This document shows positions 23,758 through 33,703 of a DNA stretch of 64,000 nt, piece by piece. Made by a program: the position numbers and the translations under genes. This DNA is from Skeletonema tropicum (Eukaryota > Bacillariophyta > Thalassiosirophyceae > Thalassiosirales > Thalassiosiraceae), in NCBI GenBank assembly GCA_037178625.1, contig CM074128.1:4588001-4652000 (forward strand). Reading direction: 5' to 3'. Every line of letters begins with the position of its first letter. The stretch's first letter is position 1. The notes beneath the pieces are model-generated. The model had not been told where the DNA came from. It did not search any database and saw only the letters and a program-made list of their open reading frames with translations.

Positions 23758-24243
23758 ATGTGTCACCATCGAAACACCAGTAAAGCAATCGTCACCGACG
23801 AAGGGTGGCCTGAAATCTCAACGTTGGTTTCTCGATTGTCTCCAGCTGATCCTACTCCCCGAGAAGTTAATGTGAGCACTTCCCTCTCCGCACAAGATCT
23901 CAAATCTCTCAAGAAGAGTGACCCTTTCCTCTACTATTCCATACCCGGTGTACTTGATGCTGCCGTCCGCACGGAACTCGTCGACATGCATCAAATAGCT
24001 CAGAACGGGTTGAAGGAACACTGCCAATCCTGTCCAGCAAGCATACAAACTACAAGTGAGCCTGTCGCAAAGGTGAAGCGGTGCACAAGGATGTCCTTTG
24101 AATGTCACATAGATTTGTTGTTTGACGAGCTCTCGAACGGTCTTGACGATATGGTAATAGCATCGGAAGACTTGCTCCCTGACGAGCCATTCGATGACAT
24201 TGTCATTTCAACTCTTGGAAAGTTTATGAATGCCCGAGGTTAA
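23758..24243 (+). CDS. Hypothetical 161-residue protein, copy 5 of 7
   Basis: Identical protein to the ORF at 9365, in the second unit of array II. Confidence 0.4.
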   Translation: MCHHRNTSKAIVTDEGWPEISTLVSRLSPADPTPREVNVSTSLSAQDLKSLKKSDPFLYYSIPGVLDAAVRTELVDMHQIAQNGLKEHCQSCPASIQTTSEPVAKVKRCTRMSFECHIDLLFDELSNGLDDMVIASEDLLPDEPFDDIVISTLGKFMNARG

Positions 24244-24904
24244 CTTAGGTAGTGTAATAACTTAGGTAGTGCAATCTAGATCAGTTCTCGAAGTTTCTAC
24301 TAAGTTCTTTCTCTTGTGTACTCATATAACTTCCTCTTTCTACTCTACGGAATACTAGCATGTTGGCGCAAGTCATTGAGGTGTCTGTAGCCACGAAGTG
24401 AAGAATCATCCTAGCTTTAACTCAATAGTTCTGATCTAGATCTTGAGACGAGCAAGTTACAGCACAATTGTAGTAGCAAGTAGTTGAGGCTTAGCCTGCT
24501 CATAGGAGGATGCAAGCAAATCATACTTTGGGTGCTTGTTAAAATGCCACACCATCCCCCGAATTCTTCGCAAAGGCAGCCCAATATTCGCGAATTGGGG
24601 AGGGACCCACGAAGCGATCAAATCGAAATCTATCTGTCGAATGTCGAATCGCATTTATGGGTGAAATGGCGGGAAATCCTTCAGTGTAGAACACGGAAAA
24701 TGTAGTTATGTACACGTAGATTTGTTCCAGTTCGCAGGCTTAACAGGCCAAACTAACAGGCCAAAGAAAAAATAATGTCTCGGTCCAGAAGTAAAAGTAT
24801 ATTTCCGTCTCTTTACAACAAAAAGTACTGCATAACCACAGCGCACATAAAACATACTCCAACTTCTTAGGACTGGCATACTTGCATAATCTGCTATTCT
24901 CCCC

Positions 24905-25189
24905 ATGTGTCACCATCGAAGCACCAGTAAAGCAATCGTCACCGATGAAGGGTGGCCTGAAATCTCAACGTTGGTTTCTCGATTGTCTCCAGCTGATCCT
25001 ACTCCCCGAGAAGTTAATGTGAGCACTTCCCTCTCCGCACAAGATCTCAAATCTCTCAAGAAGAGTGACCCTTTCCTCTACTATTCCATACTTTCTTCTG
25101 CTGGCACCCTTTCATCATCAATCTCAATACGTACTACGGCTTCAGTGGACACAAAAGCTTACAATAAATCTGAGATATTTATCGGGTGA
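24905..25189 (+). CDS. Truncated 94-residue paralog, copy 5 of 5
   Basis: Same as the ORF at 10512; last copy of this form. Confidence 0.25.
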   Translation: MCHHRSTSKAIVTDEGWPEISTLVSRLSPADPTPREVNVSTSLSAQDLKSLKKSDPFLYYSILSSAGTLSSSISIRTTASVDTKAYNKSEIFIG

Positions 25190-27111
25190 CTTCCTACTCA
25201 GCTTTAGTAGCAGAGGCAACGTGAGTGTCGATAACTATGTCATCTCTTCTGAAGGATTCGGTAATTTCCATTGTTATCATCCTACTTGCGGCATTCTGTA
25301 TTAGAGATGAAGCATCAACCAGGAACGAATCTGCTATGAAGTAAGAGATGAATAGGGTGACAAACAAACAACGAACAATACATGCAACCACCAGTAGACG
25401 GAATCATTTGGATCTAGGGTTGGCAAATGTTTCTTGAGAAGCACTGCACTGGAGGGTCCATGCGGCAACATTATCTAAGAAGGCTTGTCAGCTAGAAGAA
25501 AAGACGCGTTTTTTTACAGTAGCTTCATCATATACCACCCGACCCCTGCGCAGAAAACGCGGAGCATTGGCTACGATGCATTCCTCCAATAAAAAGTTTC
25601 GTGCGCGAAGTTTCCTAATGAAACATTGCCGTTCATGTCGGAGGGAGAGTCATGCCGGTGCATAACCCATGGAGACATAAAGCATGAGCCTTACAGCCCA
25701 CCAATCGAGTGTATATATCCATAGGGAGGCGTGGGTGTCTTGGTGTACCGATGTTCGGCCGGTAATGACATCCTCAACGTCGTAACTCGGTGTCCATCAA
25801 TGGTTCATTTTTATCTTTGAACCTACTGCAATAAGGAGTGACAAAAACACCAATGAAGGCAACCAACACTCTCCACCGACTCTAATATGGTAATAGACAG
25901 TTAATTGACTCTTGGAGTGGAATGGAAGCTCATATGACATCACTTTGATGATACAAAAATGTACATGTTTTTCGTCTCTGTCAAACGCAACAATTAACCG
26001 AAAGTTCATGGAGACAGGAGGCATATCGATCAAACAAACGACAGCTTATAATTATTATGATAGTATACATCCTTGGGAGCGATAATAACAATGAGTTCTG
26101 AGGAAATACTTGTTTGTTCAGTAAAACTCATTGCATATTTAGCCTACATCAAAACCAACATACATAACACTGTCTCCCATGTGTTGTAATCACTATAAAG
26201 CATCATCCACTTGTCGAAGTATTCGAATATACGCATACGATCAATTGGTATATAAATTACCACTCATTTGATGTTATCGGTCCTTCACGATGTTGATTTC
26301 AGCATTGCGTTTAAGGAGCAAATAATAGATTCTGTCTAACTTAAGAAATGTGGTTGATTATCGATTAGATAATGGGTTTGGACTACCCAAGGATAAATAG
26401 ACGCCCAATGTATATATAACATCGATGTGGTGAAAGGATATACTCTCTTTTGTAACATATCATTGCCGAAACGTCCATAGGAGGGGTGAATGGAGGTGAA
26501 ATGGTAAATTTTATGCCGTCGATGGCGACGTTATTTTATTCATTTACGGTGGATCGACTGAGTTTTCCTGGCTTATGGGCGCGTATAAGATGATTTATGA
26601 GACTGATCAAGCCGAGTATTCTAGGCGTATTCAATATGCACGCTTAACTGTGGCCACAGGAGTGGAGGACATCATGGTGACGGTGTAAAAGGTGGTGGTG
26701 GATGATGGATTTTTTGCGTTTCTCGTTCCATCTCAAAATTACGCGGGAAGGCCAAATACTTACGTCAGTATTGCATTGACGAATTGAAGAGAAACAATAT
26801 CCTGATTCCTGATACTGATGAGTCAAGTTGTGATTCCTGATTCCTTTTCAATCAGAGAACTGTTCTCATTCCGGGGTCTCAGACGTTCTGAGACTACATA
26901 GAGATATATATGTTCACGTAGATTTGTTCCAGTTCGCAGGCTTAACAGGCCAAACTAACAGGCCAAAGAAAAAATGTCTCAGTCCAGAAGTAAGTACTTC
27001 AGTAAGTAGTACGTCTCTATTACAAAAAGTACTGCTTACCAACAAAAAGTACTGCATAACCACATCCTACTTCTTAGGACTGGCATACTTGCATAATCTG
27101 CTATTCTCCCC

Positions 27112-27597
27112 ATGTGTCACCATCGAAACACCAGTAAAGCAATCGTCACCGACGAAGGGTGGCCTGAAATCTCAACGTTGGTTTCTCGATTGTCTCCAGC
27201 TGATCCTACTCCCCGAGAAGTTAATGTGAGCACTTCCCTCTCCGCACAAGATCTCAAATCTCTCAAGAAGAGTGACCCTTTCCTCTACTATTCCATACCC
27301 GGTGTACTTGATGCTGCCGTCCGCACGGAACTCGTCGACATGCATCAAATAGCTCAGAACGGGTTGAAGGAACACTGCCAATCCTGTCCAGCAAGCATAC
27401 AAACTACAAGTGAGCCTGTCGCAAAGGTGAAGCGGTGCACAAGGATGTCCTTTGAATGTCACATAGATTTGTTGTTTGACGAGCTCTCGAACGGTCTTGA
27501 CGATATGGTAATAGCATCGGAAGACTTGCTCCCTGACGAGCCATTCGATGACATTGTCATTTCAACTCTTGGAAAGTTTATGAATGCCCGAGGTTAA
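27112..27597 (+). CDS. Hypothetical 161-residue protein, copy 6 of 7
   Basis: Identical protein to the ORF at 9365. Unit homology breaks about 80 bp after its stop. Confidence 0.4.
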   Translation: MCHHRNTSKAIVTDEGWPEISTLVSRLSPADPTPREVNVSTSLSAQDLKSLKKSDPFLYYSIPGVLDAAVRTELVDMHQIAQNGLKEHCQSCPASIQTTSEPVAKVKRCTRMSFECHIDLLFDELSNGLDDMVIASEDLLPDEPFDDIVISTLGKFMNARG

Positions 27598-27844
27598 CTT
27601 AGGTAGTGTAATAACTTAGGTAGTGCAATCTAGATCAGTTCTCGAAGTTTCTACTAAGTTCTTTCTCTTGTGTACTGATACAATATCGTCTTTCTACGGA
27701 ATACTAGCATGTTGGCGCAAGTCATTGAGGTGTCTGTCGCCACATAGTGAAGAATCATCCTAGCTTTAACTCAATAATATTGCAGCAAGTTGAGGTTTAG
27801 CCTGTTCATAGGAGGATGCAAGCAAATTATACTTTCAAGGGTGC

Positions 27845-28115
27845 TTGTAATATTTTTATGATTATTTAGGGATTATGGTATGTTTATGGATCTCTGATCC
27901 CGCTGCACAAACCCACGTTTTTTACGCTTCCGGCTGAAACTCCTAGTCGAAGTCATGAGAGAAATGTTGATCTATCTTGAGGGATCTTCCATGGTAAAAG
28001 TGCTCGACACCTCATGAAACAGCAACTAAACCAGCAACCAAGCTCAGCTTCCTCACGCCCGGGCTCCCATATTCCGCATAGCTTAGAGCTCTATGGTAGC
28101 TTGCTATGTACTTCA
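27845..28115. repeat. Diverged direct repeat R, copy 1
   Basis: About 270 bp (GTAATATTTTTATGAT onward, through GATCTTCCATGGTAAAAG and ACACCTCATGAAACAGCAAC) recurs at about 80 percent identity in the same orientation at 32015-32275. The two copies bracket the last 161-codon ORF unit, the inserted transposon and the hairpin repeats. Confidence 0.7.
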
Positions 28116-28475
28116 TTCTCAGTACTTACGTCAGTATTGCATTGACGAATTGAAGAGAAACAATATCCTGATTCCTGATACTGATGAGTCAAGTTGTGAT
28201 TCCTGATTCCTTTTCAATCAGAGAACTGTTCTCATTCCGGGGTCTCAGACGTTCTGAGACTACATAGAGATATATGTTCACGTAGATTTGTTCCAGTTCG
28301 CAGGCTTAACAGGCCAAACTAACAGGCCAAAGAAAAAATGTCTCAGTCCAGAAGTAAGTACTTCAGTAAGTAGTACGTCTCTATTACAAAAAGTACTGCT
28401 TACCAACAAAAAGTACTGCATAACCACATCCTACTTCTTAGGACTGGCATACTTGCATAATCTGCTATTCTCCCC

Positions 28476-28961
28476 ATGTGTCACCATCGAAACACCAGTA
28501 AAGCAATCGTCACCGACGAAGGGTGGCCTGAAATCTCAACGTTGGTTTCTCGATTGTCTCCAGCTGATCCTACTCCCCGAGAAGTTAATGTGAGCACTTC
28601 CCTCTCCGCACAAGATCTCAAATCTCTCAAGAAGAGTGACCCTTTCCTCTACTATTCCATACCCGGTGTACTTGATGCTGCCGTCCGCACCGAACTCGTC
28701 GACATGCATCAAATAGCTCAGAACGGGTTGAAGGAACACTGCCAATCCTGTCCAGCAAGCATACAAACTACAAGTGAGCCTGTCGCAAAGGTGAAGCGGT
28801 GCACAAGGATGTCCTTTGAATGTCACATAGATTTGTTGTTTGACGAGCTCTCGAACGGTCTTGACGATATGGTAATAGCATCGGAAGACTTGCTCCCTGA
28901 CGAGCCATTCGATGACATTGTCATTTCAACTCTTGGAAAGTTTATGAATGCCCGAGGTTAA
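28476..28961 (+). CDS. Hypothetical 161-residue protein, copy 7 of 7
   Basis: Encodes the same protein as the other copies. The one nucleotide difference I found (ACG to ACC, near 28690) is synonymous. It is an orphan copy outside the regular period, 1,364 bp after copy 6. Confidence 0.4.
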   Translation: MCHHRNTSKAIVTDEGWPEISTLVSRLSPADPTPREVNVSTSLSAQDLKSLKKSDPFLYYSIPGVLDAAVRTELVDMHQIAQNGLKEHCQSCPASIQTTSEPVAKVKRCTRMSFECHIDLLFDELSNGLDDMVIASEDLLPDEPFDDIVISTLGKFMNARG

Positions 28962-29351
28962 CTTAGGTAGTGTAATAACTTAGGTAGTGCAATCTAGATC
29001 AGTTCTCGAAGTTTCTACTAAGTTCTTTCTCTTGTGTACTCATATAACTTCCTCTTTCTACTCTACGGAATACTAGCATGTTGGCGCAAGTCATTGAGGT
29101 GTCTGTAGCCACGAAGTGAAGAATCATCCTAGCTTTAACTCAATAGTTCTGATCTAGATCTTGAGACGAGCAAGTTACAGCACAATTGTAGTAGCAAGTA
29201 GTTGAGGCTTAGCCTGCTCATAGGAGGATGCAAGCAAATCATACTTTGGGTGCTTGTTAAAATGCCACACCATCCCCCGAATTCTTCGCAAAGGCAGCCC
29301 AATATTCGCGAATTGGGGAGGGACCCACGAAGCGATCAAATCGAAATCTAT

Positions 29352-31004
29352 TGGGTTCCCTCCTGGGGCCACTAATTAGCGGAAAAACCACTAATTAGTG
29401 GTCAGTTTACGTACTCCTACGACACACTTAGAATCGCTCAAACGTTCTATAATTCAGGTGGCACCCTCTTCAATGTCTTGACAATGCGTACACCCATTAT
29501 CTCACGTGTTCCCTGGAGAGGGCCCAACCTATTAACGTTCAAACACTAGCCTACTGACAAATTTGGCGAACAGCCGACGAGTTTTTTTCGGAAGTTTTGC
29601 AACTTCAACTTGGGGGTACGTAGGAATTGATATCAAAAATGTTGCCACCCGTAGAACTCACATTTCATCACACCATCACCATGGCGAAAGAGGCCCAGCA
29701 TACGAGCCGTCGTATCTGCATTTAGTAGATGCTTTTACCCATCAGAAAGCATACCACAACAGTCACAATATGAGTGGCTAACCAGGTGGTCGAAGAAGAG
29801 CATCGAGATGGCCTGGATCCTACAACAATCATGCACAAACTTCACCGGCAACCGGATGATGTCCCAACCACCATGCAAAGTTATTTGCAGTCGACATACG
29901 ACGGTATTGTACTCGAAAACAACGATCCCTACCCAAAGCGGCCAACCTATCTACAGATGGGGACATGGAAAGCGGCCCATCTACCCAAGAGAGTTCGTTT
30001 TGGTTAGCATCTCACATGAATTGAAGCGACGGGGATGCGATGATGACGATTTATCGACACAAATATAATGGCAATATTCAATAATTATTCGACAAATCAA
30101 CCGCTTTAAATGGAATAAAAACAAAGACAGCATCATATGATATTAATTATAGGAATATTGTTGGTGGAATGGTCCAAATTAATGACAGGGCGGCTGCAGG
30201 TGATGCCAGGTTGTGGTGTAGCGCATTTTTTCCAAAAAAAAATTGGCATCCATCAGCACCAAATCACCACTCTATGATGTATGTTTGGCCAATAAGTAAT
30301 GCAAATCCGATGGTGATCTCTTGCACAGCGACCACAACGACATTAATGTACACGACGATATCCTTTGATTGGCTGTTATCTCCGCTAAACCTGCGCCTAC
30401 ACCTCATTTCAGCAGAATTTGCGCTAATTTGCGCCCTTCTCGTGTCAAGATATCGCATACTAGAGTTGAGAATTCTCCACCCCAACGTGATTTTCGTCGT
30501 CAATCAGCCAAGTAAATGTTAGAACAACATCATATGCAGTGCAGGAAAGCTTCCTGCTCTCCTATTCGCCCCAACAGGCGAGCTAGACGGTCAAGCCCGT
30601 GCTTGAATTCAAGCCAGATTTTACAAAATGTCGGCAGAAGGTTGGCACACAGTACATCAAGGATAGGCGTGCCACATGCCGCATAGAGGTCAAAACCTAC
30701 TCCACATATCATAAGAAGGTTCCCATGTGCACTGTTTGTTGGGGGAAGCATAAACAATTACACAACAACACATAATTCTCGACCACTAATTAGTGGTCAC
30801 TAAAATAGCGATTTTATGGTGTGTATATAGCTATCTCTACTTCTATTTGGGCGTTTTCATTGCGGATTTTTGGGCTTGGACTCTGTTGTAGAGGTCTTTG
30901 GTGGTGTATTCCTTGAATGTTAGGGTTTGGGAGGTGTTAGAATGCCCTCTATATACCATCTACGTACGACCACTAATTAGTGGTTTTGGCCAGGAGGGAA
31001 CCCA
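29352..31004. mobile_element. 1,653-bp DNA transposon, 15-bp TIRs, 4-bp target duplication
   Basis: The ends are TGGGTTCCCTCCTGG and CCAGGAGGGAACCCA, a perfect 15-bp inverted repeat, flanked by CTAT on both sides (29348-29351 and 31005-31008). The uninterrupted site in five other units has CTAT once (for example at 10237-10240), so both boundaries and the 4-bp duplication are proven within the window. The palindrome GACCACTAATTAGTGGTC or a close form occurs near both ends (about 29370, 29388, 30781 and 30969), a likely transposase-binding motif. Internal ORFs at 29563-29781, 29774-30007 and 30169-30522 are short and unrecognised, so the copy is probably non-autonomous. The superfamily is not assigned. 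Confidence 0.85.
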
Positions 31005-31084
31005 CTATCTGTCGAATGTCGAATCGCATTTATGGGTGAAATGGCGGGAAATCCTTCAGTGTAGAACACGGAAATTATTGCGGG

Positions 31085-31445
31085 AAGGAATTTTGTTAGG
31101 TGAAGTCAATGTTACATTTCGTTACCCCAAAAGTTCGAATTGTTACGAATGTTACAGCAAATCGTTTCGTCCGTACAATCGTCACAATCGTACTAAATCA
31201 ATTCGATTGATCGAGCGAGCAAAGCAGTGCTGCCTGCTTGAGCAAGAAATGGCTAGCAATGCGAAAGAAAAGGATTTTATATCTTTTAATAGCAACATAC
31301 GAATCTGCCGCCGACCCCATCGCCTGCCTCTCGCAGGCATGGGGGGTCGGCGTTCAAAAATCAAATCAAAGATACTTGAGGTTGCCTCATCTTCATCTTC
31401 AGCTGCGTGCGCCTAAGTACTGCTTTATCTCTTCTCTTCTACTCG
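31085..31445. repeat. Direct repeat H, copy 1, with strong hairpin
   Basis: This segment, from GTTACATTTCGTTACC to a CTTCTCTTCTAC end, recurs in diverged form at 31655-32005. It holds a hairpin at about 31309-31351: outer stem CGCCGACCCC with GGGGTCGGCG and inner stem GCCTGC with GCAGGC. Between the two copies (31446-31654) lies GC-rich sequence without a recognised gene. Confidence 0.75.
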
Positions 31446-31654
31446 AACACGGTGCACCCTAGTTCGAATCGCCTAACCCCCCCTGTGAATTACGCCGATG
31501 GCGTCGAAAGACCGGCGCGTGCGGGGAGGGACCCGCGAGCCCTGAAAAAAAATCTGGGAACTAGCGAGCGAACGGACCTGTCGATTCATGTTGTCCGCGA
31601 ACGGCTTATTTCGAAGATTCGAATGATTTTTAAATTTATCTAGTGTGTTACTAT

Positions 31655-32005
31655 ATTGTTACATTTCGTTACCCGTAAATTCGAATCGTTACAAATGTTA
31701 CATTCGGTTCGAGTCGCACAGTCATACTACAATCAATTCAATTGATCGAATAAGGCAATGGTGCCTGGTTAGCAATTGAACGGCTCTAGCAATGCGAAAG
31801 AAAAGAAATAGCTTTTAATAGCAACATAAGTAGATATTATTGTAGTGGACTAAAATCTGCCGCCGACCCCACGCCTGCCTTTCGCAGGCATGGGGTCGGC
31901 GCTCGAAAATCGATGATGCCTGACTTCCTGCGCTGCGGTTACCGCCTCTCTTTCAGCTGGCGTGCAGGCGCCTATACTGCTTATCTCTTCTCTCTTCTAG
32001 CACAT
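31655..32005. repeat. Direct repeat H, copy 2, with strong hairpin
   Basis: Diverged second copy of repeat H. The hairpin at about 31861-31902 keeps both stems perfectly while the loop changes from CTCTC to CTTTC. Confidence 0.75.
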
Positions 32006-32014
32006 TAAGGGCTC

Positions 32015-32275
32015 TCTCGTAATATTTTTATGATCATTTAGGCATTATGGTATGTTTATCGATCTCTGATCCCACTGCAAAACCCCGCATTTTCTACGCT
32101 GACAACTGAGACGCCACTTCATGGGAAAAGTGTGTTGATCTATCTTGCAGGATCTTCCATGGTAAAAGAGCTCGACACCTCATGAAACAGCAACTAAAAA
32201 CCAGCAACCAAGCTCACTTGCTCCCATATTCCGCGATTAGAGATTAGAGCTCTCTCTCTCAGCTTGCTATACATA
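32015..32275. repeat. Diverged direct repeat R, copy 2
   Basis: Second copy of the 27845-28115 repeat. Confidence 0.7.
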
Positions 32276-32334
32276 CTTCAACTGCAACCCCAAATTCGAA
32301 AGAACACGTTCCACAGAAAGTATGTACATAGTCT

Positions 32335-32469
32335 GGTGGCCCTCAAGAGGCGATATACTGATATGTATGTGCTGTAGAAATAGATCTATTCAGGGCACAT
32401 ATTTCCCAGATCGCACCCTTACGTAACAGAAATTTTAAAGTACGTCTGTTGGGCCCTCAAGAGGCGACA
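32335..32469 (+). promoter_or_regulatory. Repeated 16-bp motif upstream of PSMB1
   Basis: GGCCCTCAAGAGGCGA occurs near 32339 and again near 32453, about 385 and 270 bp upstream of the PSMB1 ATG. The repetition is visible; a role as a regulatory element is only a guess. The rest of 32276-32723 shows nothing else. Confidence 0.25.
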
Positions 32470-32723
32470 TTATCTTCTTGCTAAGTGACAGAACATAATA
32501 TTTATCATGGATAGAGCTAATTTCACTTTTGGATTCTTGTGCCCTGACTCTGCAGTACCCACTTACCCACCAACTGCCCTCCCATACATGCTAGCCGATG
32601 CATGCGCGAAGCCCTGCAACAGAAAGCCCGCGCCCGCGCGGCTGCTCAATCGAAAATCAAAGATCGAAAAAGAAGCCAGCAAAATCATATCAACACTAAC
32701 ACTATCAAAAAACATTATCAACC

Positions 32724-33563
32724 ATGGCGTCCCTCCTCTCCGCTACCAACGCTGTCCACAGCCGCAACGGCCAATCCTGCCTGCCCATCCACTCCTCTGA
32801 AGGGCAGGCCACCATCCCAGTCCGCTTCGACGGCACAAATCTGTCCATCTCCACAAACCCCACCGCCAACATTATCGACGGCAGCAGCATCGACCATGGC
32901 ATCACCAAGGCACCGTACGAACGCCGCTTCTCCCCCTACGAATTCAACGGCGGGACCACCCTCGCCATCTCCGGACCAGACTACGCCGTAGTCGCCGCAG
33001 ACACCCGTCTCTCCAGCGGATACGAAATCCTCTCACGAAACGTTAGCAAACTCCACCCCCTCACGGAACGATGCGTCCTCGGGTCGGCGGGATGTAAAAC
33101 CGACGTGGATCAACTCCGCTCCGTCCTAGATATTAAAATGAAGGTATATCAGCACAACCACCGCAAGCCCATGGCCACACCCAGCGTGGCACAAATGCTC
33201 GGTAACACACTGTACATGAAGCGATTCTTTCCATATTATTCATTTAATGTCCTCGCTGGGATTGATTCCGAGGGCAAGGGCGCCGTGTACTCCTATGATG
33301 CGATTGGGTCGTTTGAACGTACCCCCTTTAGTGCCTCGGGGAGTGGACAATCGTTTTTGATTCCGTTGATGGACAATGTCATTTCGCATAAGAATCGATT
33401 GGATGAACAGCGTGATTTGCCGGTGGAGGAGGTTGTGGAGATTGTGAAGGATGCGTTTTTGACTGCTGGGGAAAGGGATATTTATACCGGTGATGCGGTG
33501 GAGATTAAGATTATTACAAAGGAGGGGATTAGGACAGAGATGTTCAATTTGAAGGCAGATTAA
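32724..33563 (+). CDS. PSMB1: 20S proteasome subunit beta type-1 (beta-6)
   Basis: Beta-6 is one of the four non-catalytic subunits of the inner beta rings of the 20S proteasome, which degrades ubiquitinated proteins in cytosol and nucleus. The mature domain begins around residue 68 at [15 protein letters not shown] and contains the Ntn-hydrolase fold landmarks [27 protein letters not shown] and [12 protein letters not shown], closely matching eukaryotic beta-6. There is no Thr1 processing site (the GGTT stretch lies inside the strand), consistent with an inactive subunit. It has 279 residues; the N-terminal pro-region of about 67 residues is longer than the animal one. The ATG at 32724 sits in a favourable context (AACCATGG). 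A single uninterrupted exon, ending 140 bp before the convergent carotenoid oxygenase gene. The upstream part uses C-rich codons more than the downstream part. Confidence 0.95.
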   Translation: MASLLSATNAVHSRNGQSCLPIHSSEGQATIPVRFDGTNLSISTNPTANIIDGSSIDHGITKAPYERRFSPYEFNGGTTLAISGPDYAVVAADTRLSSGYEILSRNVSKLHPLTERCVLGSAGCKTDVDQLRSVLDIKMKVYQHNHRKPMATPSVAQMLGNTLYMKRFFPYYSFNVLAGIDSEGKGAVYSYDAIGSFERTPFSASGSGQSFLIPLMDNVISHKNRLDEQRDLPVEEVVEIVKDAFLTAGERDIYTGDAVEIKIITKEGIRTEMFNLKAD

Positions 33564-33703
33564 GGTGATATATGTTGCAACAGAGAGGGGCCAAGTTGCT
33601 AACTATAGCCAGCGAAATTATAGTTTCATACAGTTGATGATATCTAAATTGATGAACAATATATCTGCGCTTTACTCGTTATCGTACAACATTGATCAAA
33701 TGT

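Larger units (their letters stand above)
19348..27676. repeat. Segmental duplication, right copy (offset 11,039 bp)
   Basis: Right-hand counterpart of 8309-16637, ending where the third unit diverges at about 27676. Confidence 0.9.
20132..27676. repeat. Tandem array II of 3,354-bp units (2.25 copies)
   Basis: Units begin at about 20132, 23482 and 26836 with the same period and content as array I. The third unit degenerates after 27676, where a diverged copy of the same sequence continues to about 27840. Confidence 0.9.
28121..31075. repeat. Partial 3,354-type unit split by a transposon
   Basis: Unit sequence resumes at 28121 (corresponding to about 12369 of array I) and runs to 29351. It is interrupted by the 29352-31004 element and resumes from 31005 to about 31074 before ending. 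Confidence 0.85.

Noticed and set aside
8309..31075. CRISPR-like or rDNA-like interpretation of the tandem field
   Set aside because: Units are 3.35 kb with no short regular repeat-spacer pattern and no rRNA-like sequence.
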